Source: JBBRQP01 sp038226175 | Lineage (GTDB): Bacteria; Cyanobacteriota; Cyanobacteriia; Gloeobacterales; Anthocerotibacteraceae | Direction of reading: 5' to 3' | Length of the DNA: 5,690 nt | Assembly (NCBI GenBank): GCA_038226175.1 | Contig: JBBRQP010000134.1 | Coordinates: 1 to 5,690, forward strand | Part shown: piece after piece, positions 1 through 5,569 of the stretch | Layout: each line of letters starts with the position of its first letter | Position numbering within the stretch: the first letter of the stretch is position 1 | The notes under the pieces: generated by a model | What the model was told of the DNA's origin: nothing | Database searches by the model: none | Seen by the model: the letters and a program-made list of their open reading frames with translations, nothing else | Made by a program: the position numbers and the translations under genes

Positions 1-124
1 ACGCTCCCAAGGCAAGCGTGACAAAGAAAGTCTTGAAGAAGCGATAGGACAAGGGCTAAAGCGTATTACAGAAACTGATGCGAAAGGTTGGTTCACTCAC
101 TCGGGTTATCTTGGTACATCCGTA
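1..124 (+). mobile_element. Right end of an IS630-family insertion sequence, cut off by the window edge
   Basis: The first ~124 bases encode the C-terminus of an IS630-type transposase, immediately followed by aquaporin coding sequence on the opposite strand. The element therefore seems to have inserted inside the aquaporin gene. IS630/Tc1-mariner elements insert at TA dinucleotides, and a TA lies at 123-124, just before the transposase stop codon. The exact junction is inferred: the other end of the element is outside the window, so its terminal inverted repeats and target duplication cannot be matched. Confidence 0.6.
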
Positions 125-127
125 TGA
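2..127 (+). CDS. IS630-family transposase, C-terminal fragment (5' end outside window)
   Basis: An open plus-strand frame of 41 codons runs from the window edge to a TGA at 125-127. It lacks a start because the gene begins upstream. The sequence ends with KESLEEAI, then ITETDAKGWFTHSGY and a short GTSV tail. This matches the helix that follows the last catalytic Glu of the DDE_3 (IS630) nuclease fold and the conserved DA-x-GWF-x-H-x-GY terminus of that family. None of the catalytic Asp/Asp/Glu residues lie in the visible part. The last codon or two and the stop may come from the invaded gene rather than the element. The family assignment is from memory of the motif and is fairly secure. Confidence 0.7.
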   Translation, partial: RSQGKRDKESLEEAIGQGLKRITETDAKGWFTHSGYLGTSV

Positions 128-361
128 AAACCGCTGTAACCACCACAGGGCAAGGGTTACCGCCGGATTGAAATGCGCCCCACTGATGGCACCAAAGGCA
201 TAAATTAGTGCCGTCACTATCGCCCCAAAAACGCAACTCACGCCTAGATGGCTAATCACGCCGCCCGTGAGTGTATTGACGACAATAGCGGTGGTTCCGG
301 TAAATACTAAGCAGAAGGTGCCTACTGCCTCAGCTAAGACCGCCTGTTGCCCCTCAGACAT
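56..361 (-). pseudogene. Aquaglyceroporin (MIP family) N-terminal remnant, disrupted by IS
   Basis: The ATG at 361 lies two bases after the arsI stop (TGA-CG-ATG) and is preceded by GGAG at 8-nt spacing. Residues 1-78 are a clear major intrinsic protein: helix 1 at about 9-29 (AEAVGTFCLVF), helix 2 at about 40-58, and the first pore motif GAHFNPAV with NPA at 65-67. After LQRF (75-78) the homology stops. The frame continues through IS sequence read backwards to a TAG at 56-58, giving about 101 residues instead of the usual ~230. The second half, with helices 4-6 and the second NPA box, is missing, so no channel should form. In ars operons such as that of Sinorhizobium meliloti, AqpS-type channels let arsenite leave the cell. 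The position next to arsI suggests the same role here before disruption. Native sequence probably ends around 125-130. Confidence 0.75.
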
Positions 362-363
362 CG

Positions 364-804
364 TCAAGCTCCACAACAGGTCGGGGTAGCGATAGGCGCG
401 CAACAGGCTACAGGTTCACCATGCATGAGCGTTGCCTCGGCCTGCCGTACCCAAAATTCCCACTCATGCCCGTCCGGGTCGCGCAACCAAAATTTATTGG
501 CTATGGCATAACAACAGGTCACGGCGGTCTCTAGGCGTGGCACTAAACCCGCTTCGGTGATGCGTTGTTGCCAAGCGTCGAGGTCGGCTTCGTCGAAGAG
601 TTCTACACCAAAATGTTGTCCTGTGGTCGTGGGTGTTTTGGTGGGTTCTAGGATGAGCGATAGGTGAAGGGCGGGTGCTTCTAGGCGGAAATTGGCATAG
701 TCGGTATGGAGTTTTGTGGCCTCTGTGGCAAAGACGGTCTCATAAAACTGCACGGCAGCGGCTAAATTGGTGACTTCTAAGCTAATGTGTGGGCGAAATT
801 TCAT
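364..804 (-). CDS. arsI: ArsI-type C-As lyase (CadI/ArsI family, vicinal oxygen chelate fold)
   Basis: This 146-residue protein is predicted to cleave the carbon-arsenic bond of trivalent organoarsenicals such as methylarsenite, giving arsenite in the cytosol. It is an Fe(II)-dependent dioxygenase of the vicinal oxygen chelate superfamily. The N-terminus MKFRPHISLEV supplies a metal His (H6). GQHFGVEL supplies the second (H64). The third ligand is a Glu in DPDGHEWEF (E114 or E116). The ArsI hallmark vicinal cysteines occur in TCCYA (C97-C98) and would bind the arsenic. The tail adds two more Cys pairs (C134-C135 and C143-C144). ATG at 804 is chosen over upstream in-frame codons because GGAGAA lies at good spacing and the family starts at MKF. 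It sits 55 bp after arsR and two bases before the aquaporin start, so it is the middle gene of an ars operon. CadI, a name used for relatives, is the less likely function given TCCYA and the context. Confidence 0.88.
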   Translation of the reverse strand: MKFRPHISLEVTNLAAAVQFYETVFATEATKLHTDYANFRLEAPALHLSLILEPTKTPTTTGQHFGVELFDEADLDAWQQRITEAGLVPRLETAVTCCYAIANKFWLRDPDGHEWEFWVRQAEATLMHGEPVACCAPIATPTCCGA

Positions 805-859
805 GGGGCGGGTTCTCCAATAAAGTGTTTCGACGATGAACGATAAGACAAGCAAAAAA

Positions 860-1180
860 TTAAAGGGCTGCGATCAAGGTTTTGAAGTGGTTGAGCATGG
901 GAGGGTTAATGCAGTAGCAAACTCTAGGGCCATCGACTTCGCCTTGCACTAGTCCGGCTTGCTTGAGAATGCGTAGGTGTTCGGACACGGTGGATTGGGA
1001 TAAGGGCATCACCTCGACGATCTCCCCGCAAATACAGGACTTGCGCTCGATTAGAATTTGCAAAATCTGTACCCGCGCCGGATGGGCGAGCGCTTTGCAC
1101 AGGCTGGCTAATGCTTGTTGGTTGGGTTGGGTTAGTTCAGAAGTACACAGGTCTGTACAACTTGGCTTGAGGGTATCCAC
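860..1180 (-). CDS. arsR: ArsR-family arsenic-responsive transcriptional repressor
   Basis: This 106-residue winged-helix regulator of the ArsR/SmtB family is expected to repress its own operon and release DNA on binding trivalent arsenic. The core is LCKALAHPARVQIL (residues 27-40), then SCICGEIV (48-55), the recognition helix MPLSQSTVSEHLRILKQAGL (58-77), and the beta-wing GEVDGPRVCYCIN (80-92). The CxC of CICGEIV (C49, C51) sits where classical ArsR proteins carry their ELCVCDL arsenic site. Additional cysteines at 8, 12, 28, 88 and 90 could serve as ligands. The start is a GTG at 1180 with only a weak ribosome binding site. An ATG overlapping it by one base (1182-1180) is out of frame and closes after 15 codons. 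arsR is first in the operon, with arsI 55 bp downstream. Confidence 0.88.
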   Translation of the reverse strand: MDTLKPSCTDLCTSELTQPNQQALASLCKALAHPARVQILQILIERKSCICGEIVEVMPLSQSTVSEHLRILKQAGLVQGEVDGPRVCYCINPPMLNHFKTLIAAL

Positions 1181-1206
1181 ATGTCTTATCGTTGAGTGAC
1201 GATGTT

Positions 1207-1236
1207 AGCTTAGCGGTTGCCTGTGGCTGCTGTCAA
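1207..1236 (-). promoter_or_regulatory. Candidate sigma70-type promoter of the arsR operon
   Basis: Read on the minus strand, a perfect TTGACA (-35) at 1236-1231 is followed after 18 bases by TAAGCT (-10) at 1212-1207. The -10 matches the consensus at only three of six positions. Transcription would start near 1200, leaving a leader of about 20 nt before the arsR GTG. That fits a short self-regulated ars transcript. The call rests on sequence match and position only. Confidence 0.42.
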
Positions 1237-1244
1237 GTTAAGGC

Positions 1245-1289
1245 TCACTATGACTTGTTTATGAAAGTTTTTAGGGTATTTCACTATGA
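1245..1289. repeat. Direct repeat pair TCACTATGA upstream of arsR
   Basis: The nonamer TCACTATGA occurs at 1245-1253 and again at 1281-1289, start to start 36 bp. The second copy is the core of a perfect dyad, ATTTCA-CTA-TGAAAT at 1278-1292. ArsR/SmtB proteins bind imperfect dyads near their promoters, and the first copy lies 8 bp upstream of the candidate arsR -35 box. These could be operator half-sites for arsR, or control the divergent nuclease gene. The repeats are seen; the binding is inferred. Confidence 0.4.
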
Positions 1290-1402
1290 AATCTAATTAT
1301 GCTAGTTTAATCAAGATCTCGATCATCCTTGCCTTAAAAAAATTCAACTGCTCTCAAAGCAGCCACTCACCCAAATTTATCGCAAGTTAGGAGATATTTA
1401 GG

Positions 1403-2527
1403 ATGACATACGATGCGAGGCTTCCTGAATCTTCAGAGCTTAATATCATTAACTTGTCAAGAATATTTGATAACACCACCAACTCCTATAAATACATTTT
1501 CTTTTTATCTATTCTGGATATTCTAAAACGTAGAAATTTTGATGTTACTACTCCTGTGACTTTTAGAGAACTAACTATTGAAATGTTAGCTAATACTTGG
1601 TTTCCGCATACTTATTTCAGGCTTTCTTTTGGTATTCAAGATCAAATTACCAAAAAATTGGATTCGCTAAATCTAGAAATCACCGATGCTGTACTTAAAT
1701 TTACAGATACAGATAAGCAACAACTCAGAAAAACTATTGGTGAGCAAAAAATTGATAATTCTCTAATGAAATATGTACCATTTCGTTTAATTATGCCTTT
1801 CCTGGAAATAGAAACAAAACCTACAAAAGATGGCGGAGTTAATCCTTGGGCAGTCAAGCAATCCGCTGTAGCTTATGAGGTTGGAGATACCCCTTATTTA
1901 ATCAATGACCACAAAAATTTTATTAAACTACATCCGCTATGGGCTGATTATTTACAAAAGCATTACGCAATTATACGGGGTTGGGCTGCCTGGGAATGGC
2001 TACAATATATGCAAAAGTGCAACTCTAATGTCCTCAATTTATCTGAAAAACTTTTTCCTCCTCAAGAACGCAGTACCTTGACTGAACTAAAAAAGTATTG
2101 GAAGGTAGTTATAGAAAATTCACCGCTCTACTGTATTTTTTCTGGGCAGCAAATCACCGAAGTATCAGCACCTTTAGATCACTATTTACCTTGGTCTTTT
2201 GTCGCGCATAACCAACTCTGGAATCTTATTCCAACTTTACAACGTGTAAATTCTTCTAAATCTAATAGTTTACCTGATGCTTCTTATCACCAAGATTTCA
2301 TTGCATTGCAGCATCACGGTTTAACAGTTACACATCAACATTTAACAGAGAGTCTCTGGAATAAATATACTGAATCTTATGTACTTGATCTAAAAATTAC
2401 TAGGCGTGAAGATTTATTAAATAAAGAAATTTTGAGCAAGGCTTATCAGCCTATCCTAGAGTCTCTAACCTCACTTGCAAAGGGTCAGGGTTTTGCTGTT
2501 GGTTGGAAATATACTCAGCTTAGGTAG
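1403..2527 (+). CDS. HNH (beta-beta-alpha-metal) endonuclease, solitary, defence-type
   Basis: This is a 374-residue protein with a C-terminal HNH nuclease module. YCIFSGQQ (243-250) gives the first strand with C244. APLDHYLPWSF (256-266) carries the catalytic D259-H260 pair. LWNLIP (272-277) supplies N274, and VNSSKSNSLP (282-291) supplies N283 and K286. The spacing resembles the HNH_4-like layout DH-N-N-K, so it should nick or cut DNA with a divalent metal. The first ~230 residues match no domain I can name. They begin with a motif that looks conserved, NTTNSYKYIFFLSILDIL (24-41), and contain an aromatic cluster, IIRGWAAWEWLQYMQ (190-204). This region may recognise the target. The start ATG has AGGAG 9 nt upstream (1389-1393). 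Codons are AT-rich, unlike the ars and surface genes, suggesting acquisition. No methyltransferase is nearby, so a modification-dependent or invader-specific nuclease is more likely than a classical restriction enzyme. That role is inference; the HNH assignment is firm. Confidence 0.75.
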   Translation: MTYDARLPESSELNIINLSRIFDNTTNSYKYIFFLSILDILKRRNFDVTTPVTFRELTIEMLANTWFPHTYFRLSFGIQDQITKKLDSLNLEITDAVLKFTDTDKQQLRKTIGEQKIDNSLMKYVPFRLIMPFLEIETKPTKDGGVNPWAVKQSAVAYEVGDTPYLINDHKNFIKLHPLWADYLQKHYAIIRGWAAWEWLQYMQKCNSNVLNLSEKLFPPQERSTLTELKKYWKVVIENSPLYCIFSGQQITEVSAPLDHYLPWSFVAHNQLWNLIPTLQRVNSSKSNSLPDASYHQDFIALQHHGLTVTHQHLTESLWNKYTESYVLDLKITRREDLLNKEILSKAYQPILESLTSLAKGQGFAVGWKYTQLR

Positions 2528-2634
2528 GAGATTTAGTGCAATATGTGCCGCCTGATAGCGTTTGCGCTTGAATAGTCAGCTCCCGCCCAATTCTGGGGTA
2601 AGGCAGTCAATAGGAAACTAACTATAGAAATAAA

Positions 2635-2675
2635 CTGACCGATGAGTAATCTTTATCTCTATTCAAGTCGGTCAG
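2635..2675 (-). terminator. Hairpin between convergent genes, likely terminator for the membrane-protein gene
   Basis: CTGACCGA at 2635-2642 and TCGGTCAG at 2668-2675 form a perfect 8-bp stem around a 25-nt loop. Read on the minus strand, the stem starts 15 nt after the stop at 2691. It is followed by the T-rich run TTTATTTCTAT, as in a rho-independent terminator. The long loop is atypical. Read on the plus strand there is no T-run, so it would serve the nuclease gene less well. Confidence 0.45.
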
Positions 2676-2690
2676 GGCTTTCGGAAGGAG

Positions 2691-3371
2691 CTATTCATCT
2701 TTCCAATCAGAGAAACCTAGGAACCATTGCCATTTTTTTCCATAATGCTTACCATTGATTCTTTTTATTACATAGTCTAATCTAAGTGCTTGTGTAAAAC
2801 AGATAAACTCTTTTGAGGAAAAGCATATGAGAATAAAGGAGAGCAGAATCAAGCAGATTTTAGAAATGAGTAAACTCTCATTATTACTCGGCAAACTTAA
2901 TACCTGAAAGAGGAAAAAGACAGAAGCTAAGCAACTATAGGACGCGATAAAAAGTCTAATTTTTGCAAATAGGTCTATACTGATACTTAAAGATTTAGAA
3001 TCTCTATTAATATAGTCTTTTGAATCTTTTATTGTATTAAAAGTCATACTTGACGGAGTTTTTTCTATTATTTCAAGGATACTTTGCCTGAGATCATGCT
3101 TAGCTGAAAAGCCAACGAGTTTAGCGAAAGCAACTTTAGAGATTTCTTCTTTCAGACTATCAGTAAGTTTTAAGTCATTTGTACCGCTTTTAGATAAAAA
3201 ATCCTGCATTGAATTGCTTAGTTCCTCAGTCTTTTTTTCAGCAGATTTCAACAATTTGTGCTGATCATTGAAGGTAATAAAACCCTTCGTGAGCATAAGT
3301 ATAACCAAAACCCCTAAAGCCACTGGTCGCAGTTGCTCAGGAAATAAATTGATCACCTCTTTACTATCCAT
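2691..3371 (-). CDS. Three-helix membrane protein of unknown function
   Basis: I do not recognise this 226-residue protein. It has a short charged N-terminus, a hydrophobic helix at about 14-34 (LRPVALGVLVILML), and a soluble, mostly helical and charged segment of about 100 residues (35-135; LLKSAEKKTEELSNSMQDFL could form a coiled coil). Two closely spaced helices follow (about 138-160 and 167-188), then a basic, aromatic tail ending KKWQWFLGFSDWKDE. No enzymatic motif is visible. ATG at 3371 is preferred because GGAG lies 6 nt upstream. A GTG at 3392 would add seven residues but has poor spacing. It is AT-rich like the convergent nuclease gene, suggesting shared foreign origin. They are not an operon because they face each other. 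A membrane effector or anchor is possible, without direct evidence. Confidence 0.6.
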   Translation of the reverse strand: MDSKEVINLFPEQLRPVALGVLVILMLTKGFITFNDQHKLLKSAEKKTEELSNSMQDFLSKSGTNDLKLTDSLKEEISKVAFAKLVGFSAKHDLRQSILEIIEKTPSSMTFNTIKDSKDYINRDSKSLSISIDLFAKIRLFIASYSCLASVFFLFQVLSLPSNNESLLISKICLILLSFILICFSSKEFICFTQALRLDYVIKRINGKHYGKKWQWFLGFSDWKDE

Positions 3372-3397
3372 TTTTGTCTCCGGTAAGGACACCCCAT
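3353..3397 (-). CDS. Possible 14-codon upstream reading frame overlapping the membrane-protein start
   Basis: An ATG at 3397 has a strong purine box, GGGAGG, 10 nt upstream (plus-strand 3408-3413). It opens a frame of 14 codons ending in TGA at 3353, overlapping the start of the membrane-protein gene in another frame. This could be a leader peptide that couples translation. Equally, the GGGAGG could be chance. No conservation can be judged from one sequence. Confidence 0.18.
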   Translation of the reverse strand: MGCPYRRQKWIVKR

Positions 3398-3530
3398 ATA
3401 TACCCCACCTCCCTATGAATTCCTCTTACGCGACTTACCACAAATAAAAACGGGATAAGGTATGAACTATTTCTCGACTAAAGAAATGGCGTAGGAGTCA
3501 AGGAGCAGTTACTCAAAGAAATTAAACAAT

Positions 3531-3901
3531 CTACAGAAGCACTTCTTTAAGTAATACTGGATTAAAAGCCATTGTGGTCGTGTAAAGCACGCCACTAATG
3601 CTTGTCCCGGCGGAAATTGTAAAAGCAACTATCTTGAGCAAGCGAAAATTGCTGATCGCACCAGTTGTGAGATTAACATCCAGAGTGAATTTATCAAGGC
3701 GCGTATCATAGACAATCGTGCCGCCACCAGAAGTACGGGACAAGGGGGCAGACCCGCATAACCCGTGCAATCGGCATTACCAGGAACCGTCAGGCCATTG
3801 CCAAGAGTAGGTAGGGCTTGGGCAGGAGTCAACATGGCGAAAGTAAGCAAACTTGCTATGTACCAGAACTTAAGAGATTTCACGAGGAATACAGAACACA
3901 C
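3531..3901 (-). pseudogene. Small secreted protein, apparently frameshifted
   Basis: Two overlapping minus-strand frames together read as one exported protein. The first starts at GTG 3901 (or GTG 3883, VKSLKFW) and gives a good signal peptide, KFWYIASLLTFAMLTPAQA, cleaved before LPTLGNG. It runs through NADCTGYAGLPPCP and then turns into unlikely sequence ending at 3629. The second frame continues from about 3738 with RTSGGGTIVYDTRLDKFTLD and a beta-rich stretch to a TAG at 3531-3533. One extra C in the CCC at about 3735-3745 would join them into a product of about 123 residues. It is either a real loss-of-function deletion or a base-calling error. I do not recognise the family. It lies 56 bp downstream of the Pro-rich exported protein on the same strand. 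Confidence 0.45.
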
Positions 3902-3957
3902 CGCCGTTTAGTCTGCCCTGCCAAGGTTAAGACTAGATTGTGTTACGCCAAATTTAG

Positions 3958-4818
3958 CTAGCGGTCTTCATCAGAGGATGAATTCGGTTGACCGGGCGTA
4001 GCGGGTTTGGCTGTATTAGGAGCGCCAAAGGGACTGCTCGTGCTCGTGCCTGTCCCAAAGGGTGAAGGCCGTGCGGTAAATGGGGAAGTGTTGGGATTGA
4101 CCGTACCCCCAGGCAACGGCGGCGGTGACGGAATCGGGATATTTGGAGGCGTATAGCCCGTGGGGGTCACACCAGGACGCGGGCGGATCGGGCGCGGGCG
4201 CACAGGACGCGAAGGATTACTAAAGCCATCGCCATTACCACCACCACTACTGCCCCCAGGAAATAAAACTTTGGGACTGATAAAGGGCGAATCAGTACTG
4301 AGATTAAGGCTATCAGCATTGGCCTGAGGAGATGGCGTGGCCGGAACTTCAGCCTCAGTCGGTGCAGCCACGCGCCAAGGATCACCCGTTGTATAGGTCA
4401 CTTGTAAGAGTCGTGCTCGCAAATTGGTCGCAGGCCAACCTAAATACTCACGCTCCAAGCGAATCTGACGGCTACTCAAGGGCGACCAAGCAGTACTGAT
4501 CACAATCGGCGTAACGATGGTTTCGAGGACATCACCCTGACTACCGAGTAAGACCAGCTCAACTTCTAAGGAACTGATCGCCCGTAGCTCAGTCTCAGGC
4601 GTAACTTGCTCACGGCGTAGGGTCAAGATACTGATCAATAGGCCATTAAGCCTAGTCGAAGTATCCTGAAAACTACCATTTGAGGCGGTTAGTGTCACAG
4701 GCGCTGTAGGTTCGACATTGGTGACCACACTCGAGCTGAGAGGGCGATAGGCCAAAGCTGGCTGTCCTACTAGAAGCAGCCCTAGACCCAAGAGTGCCAG
4801 TAATTTAGGTGCCGTCAT
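3958..4818 (-). CDS. Exported protein with Pro/Arg/Gly-rich low-complexity tail
   Basis: This 286-residue protein starts with a clear signal peptide: K5, a Leu-rich core (LLALLGLGLLLVG), and a probable cut after ALA at residue 23. Residues ~35-150 are a compact domain with alternating hydrophobic residues (LEVELVLLGSQGDVLETIV, LRARLLQVTYTTG), probably beta-sandwich. It has no family motif I can name. From ~155 the chain is disordered: a Ser/Gly linker (GGSSGGGNGDG), an RP repeat (RPVRPRPIRPRP, 204-215), a Pro run (PSPPPLPGG), and three SPF blocks at about 245-265, ending SSSDEDR. Such tails commonly span the wall or bind surface polymers. The start ATG at 4818 is preferred over the adjacent GTG at 4821, though neither has a clear ribosome binding site. 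It follows the PEP-CTERM gene by about 105 bp on the same strand. Function is unknown. Confidence 0.7.
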   Translation of the reverse strand: MTAPKLLALLGLGLLLVGQPALAYRPLSSSVVTNVEPTAPVTLTASNGSFQDTSTRLNGLLISILTLRREQVTPETELRAISSLEVELVLLGSQGDVLETIVTPIVISTAWSPLSSRQIRLEREYLGWPATNLRARLLQVTYTTGDPWRVAAPTEAEVPATPSPQANADSLNLSTDSPFISPKVLFPGGSSGGGNGDGFSNPSRPVRPRPIRPRPGVTPTGYTPPNIPIPSPPPLPGGTVNPNTSPFTARPSPFGTGTSTSSPFGAPNTAKPATPGQPNSSSDEDR

Positions 4819-4923
4819 CACAAACCATTGCGCGCATTGCTGTGATCATAAACGATTCTGTCAGCGAGACTGGTGTGTAATTGGATAGCTAGAGCTTTGT
4901 CTGCTCAGCTTTGTGGTCATGCC

Positions 4924-5484
4924 CTATTTGCGGTTACGGCGCAAGACAAGAGCGCTCAAGCCCAACAACAGCAAGCCCGTCATCGTCGTCGGCTCAGGAA
5001 CTCCTGTTACCTGTTGGACTGTGCCGACGGAGACTTGATCAAAACCATAGGCATCACCGCCCACCGAATTGATAAACTTCACGCTATTAAAATATTCAGC
5101 GGGCGTACTAGCCACAAACCCAAAAAATGATACTGATGAGGTGCCATTGGGATAGGTAAGATCGGGGTTTTGAACCGTGCTTGAAGCAACTAAAGTACTA
5201 CCATTAAAAAATTGCACCGTCAGCTTGTTATTTGCGTCACCCAAATCCGTTGTATAAAAACTAAAAGCCGCTGCTGGCTGCGTAAACGAAAGACTAAAAG
5301 TATTACTAGAGTTGAGGTTGAGCGCTTCGGTACCATCGGTCGCAAAGGTACCATTAGCTGCATTACTTGAAGTAGTTGTCGAAGCACCCGTCGTATTAAG
5401 GAACCCCAACGCTTGATTGGTTGCCGTTCCGCCGACCCCAGTTGTGCCATTGGCAGAAGCTAAGGTCGTCATGGTCGGACGCAC
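4924..5484 (-). CDS. PEP-CTERM sorting-domain protein, probably 5'-truncated
   Basis: The last 25 residues are a textbook PEP-CTERM signal: VPEP (162-165), a hydrophobic helix (TGLLLLGLSALVL), and a basic end RRNRK. In exosortase-bearing bacteria this marks secreted proteins for processing at the membrane, usually linked to exopolysaccharide. The preceding 160 residues are Thr/Ser/Asn/Gly-rich and beta-rich (FSLSFTQPAAAFSFYTTDLG) and end in GDAYGFDQVSVG, a typical beta-sandwich lead-in for this class. No signal peptide is present. The first possible start is GTG 5484. The frame stays open 58 codons further upstream (to 5658) with no ATG, GTG or TTG, and it contains matching Thr/Gly-rich sequence (GGETTTYSYTNGG). 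The true 5' end with the signal peptide therefore seems lost, so the gene is probably not exported or functional. The PEP-CTERM call itself is firm. Confidence 0.75.
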   Translation of the reverse strand: MRPTMTTLASANGTTGVGGTATNQALGFLNTTGASTTTSSNAANGTFATDGTEALNLNSSNTFSLSFTQPAAAFSFYTTDLGDANNKLTVQFFNGSTLVASSTVQNPDLTYPNGTSSVSFFGFVASTPAEYFNSVKFINSVGGDAYGFDQVSVGTVQQVTGVPEPTTMTGLLLLGLSALVLRRNRK

Positions 5485-5569
5485 CGTTGCTGAAGTTCCT
5501 GTGACCGGGCTGCCCCCATTGGTATAAGAATAGGTCGTAGTCTCACCGCCTAATACTCTTTCCGTTTGA

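Noticed and set aside
1142..1157. GTACA-CAGGTC-TGTAC imperfect palindrome within arsR codons 7-14
   Set aside because: It is inside the coding region downstream of the start. Only the outer five bases pair, so an operator role is not supported.
963..1199. Plus-strand open frame across arsR
   Set aside because: It is antisense to a well-supported arsR gene, its composition is unlike a folded protein, and it has no recognisable motif.
1348..1362. CTGCT-CTCAA-AGCAG small hairpin before the nuclease gene
   Set aside because: A 5-bp stem is expected by chance, and it has no T-run or regulatory context.
1642..1857. Minus-strand open frame inside the HNH gene
   Set aside because: It is a shadow of the nuclease reading frame with no ribosome binding site or motif.
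2528..2625. Short minus-strand reading (ALPQNWAGADYSSANAIRRH) in the gap after the nuclease gene
   Set aside because: The segment is GC-richer than its surroundings and could be a gene relic, but I recognise no family, there is no start codon context, and other frames are equally open.
4167..4385. Minus-strand frame in the Pro-rich region
   Set aside because: It is an out-of-frame reading of the Pro/Arg/Gly repeat of the exported protein. Its hydrophobic look is a by-product of the repeat.
4873..5130. Plus-strand open frame opposite the PEP-CTERM C-terminus
   Set aside because: It is antisense to the clear VPEP sorting signal and ends in low-quality basic sequence.
5220..5450. Minus-strand second frame in the PEP-CTERM gene
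   Set aside because: It is a shadow frame. The other frame has typical beta-rich PEP-CTERM sequence and the sorting signal.
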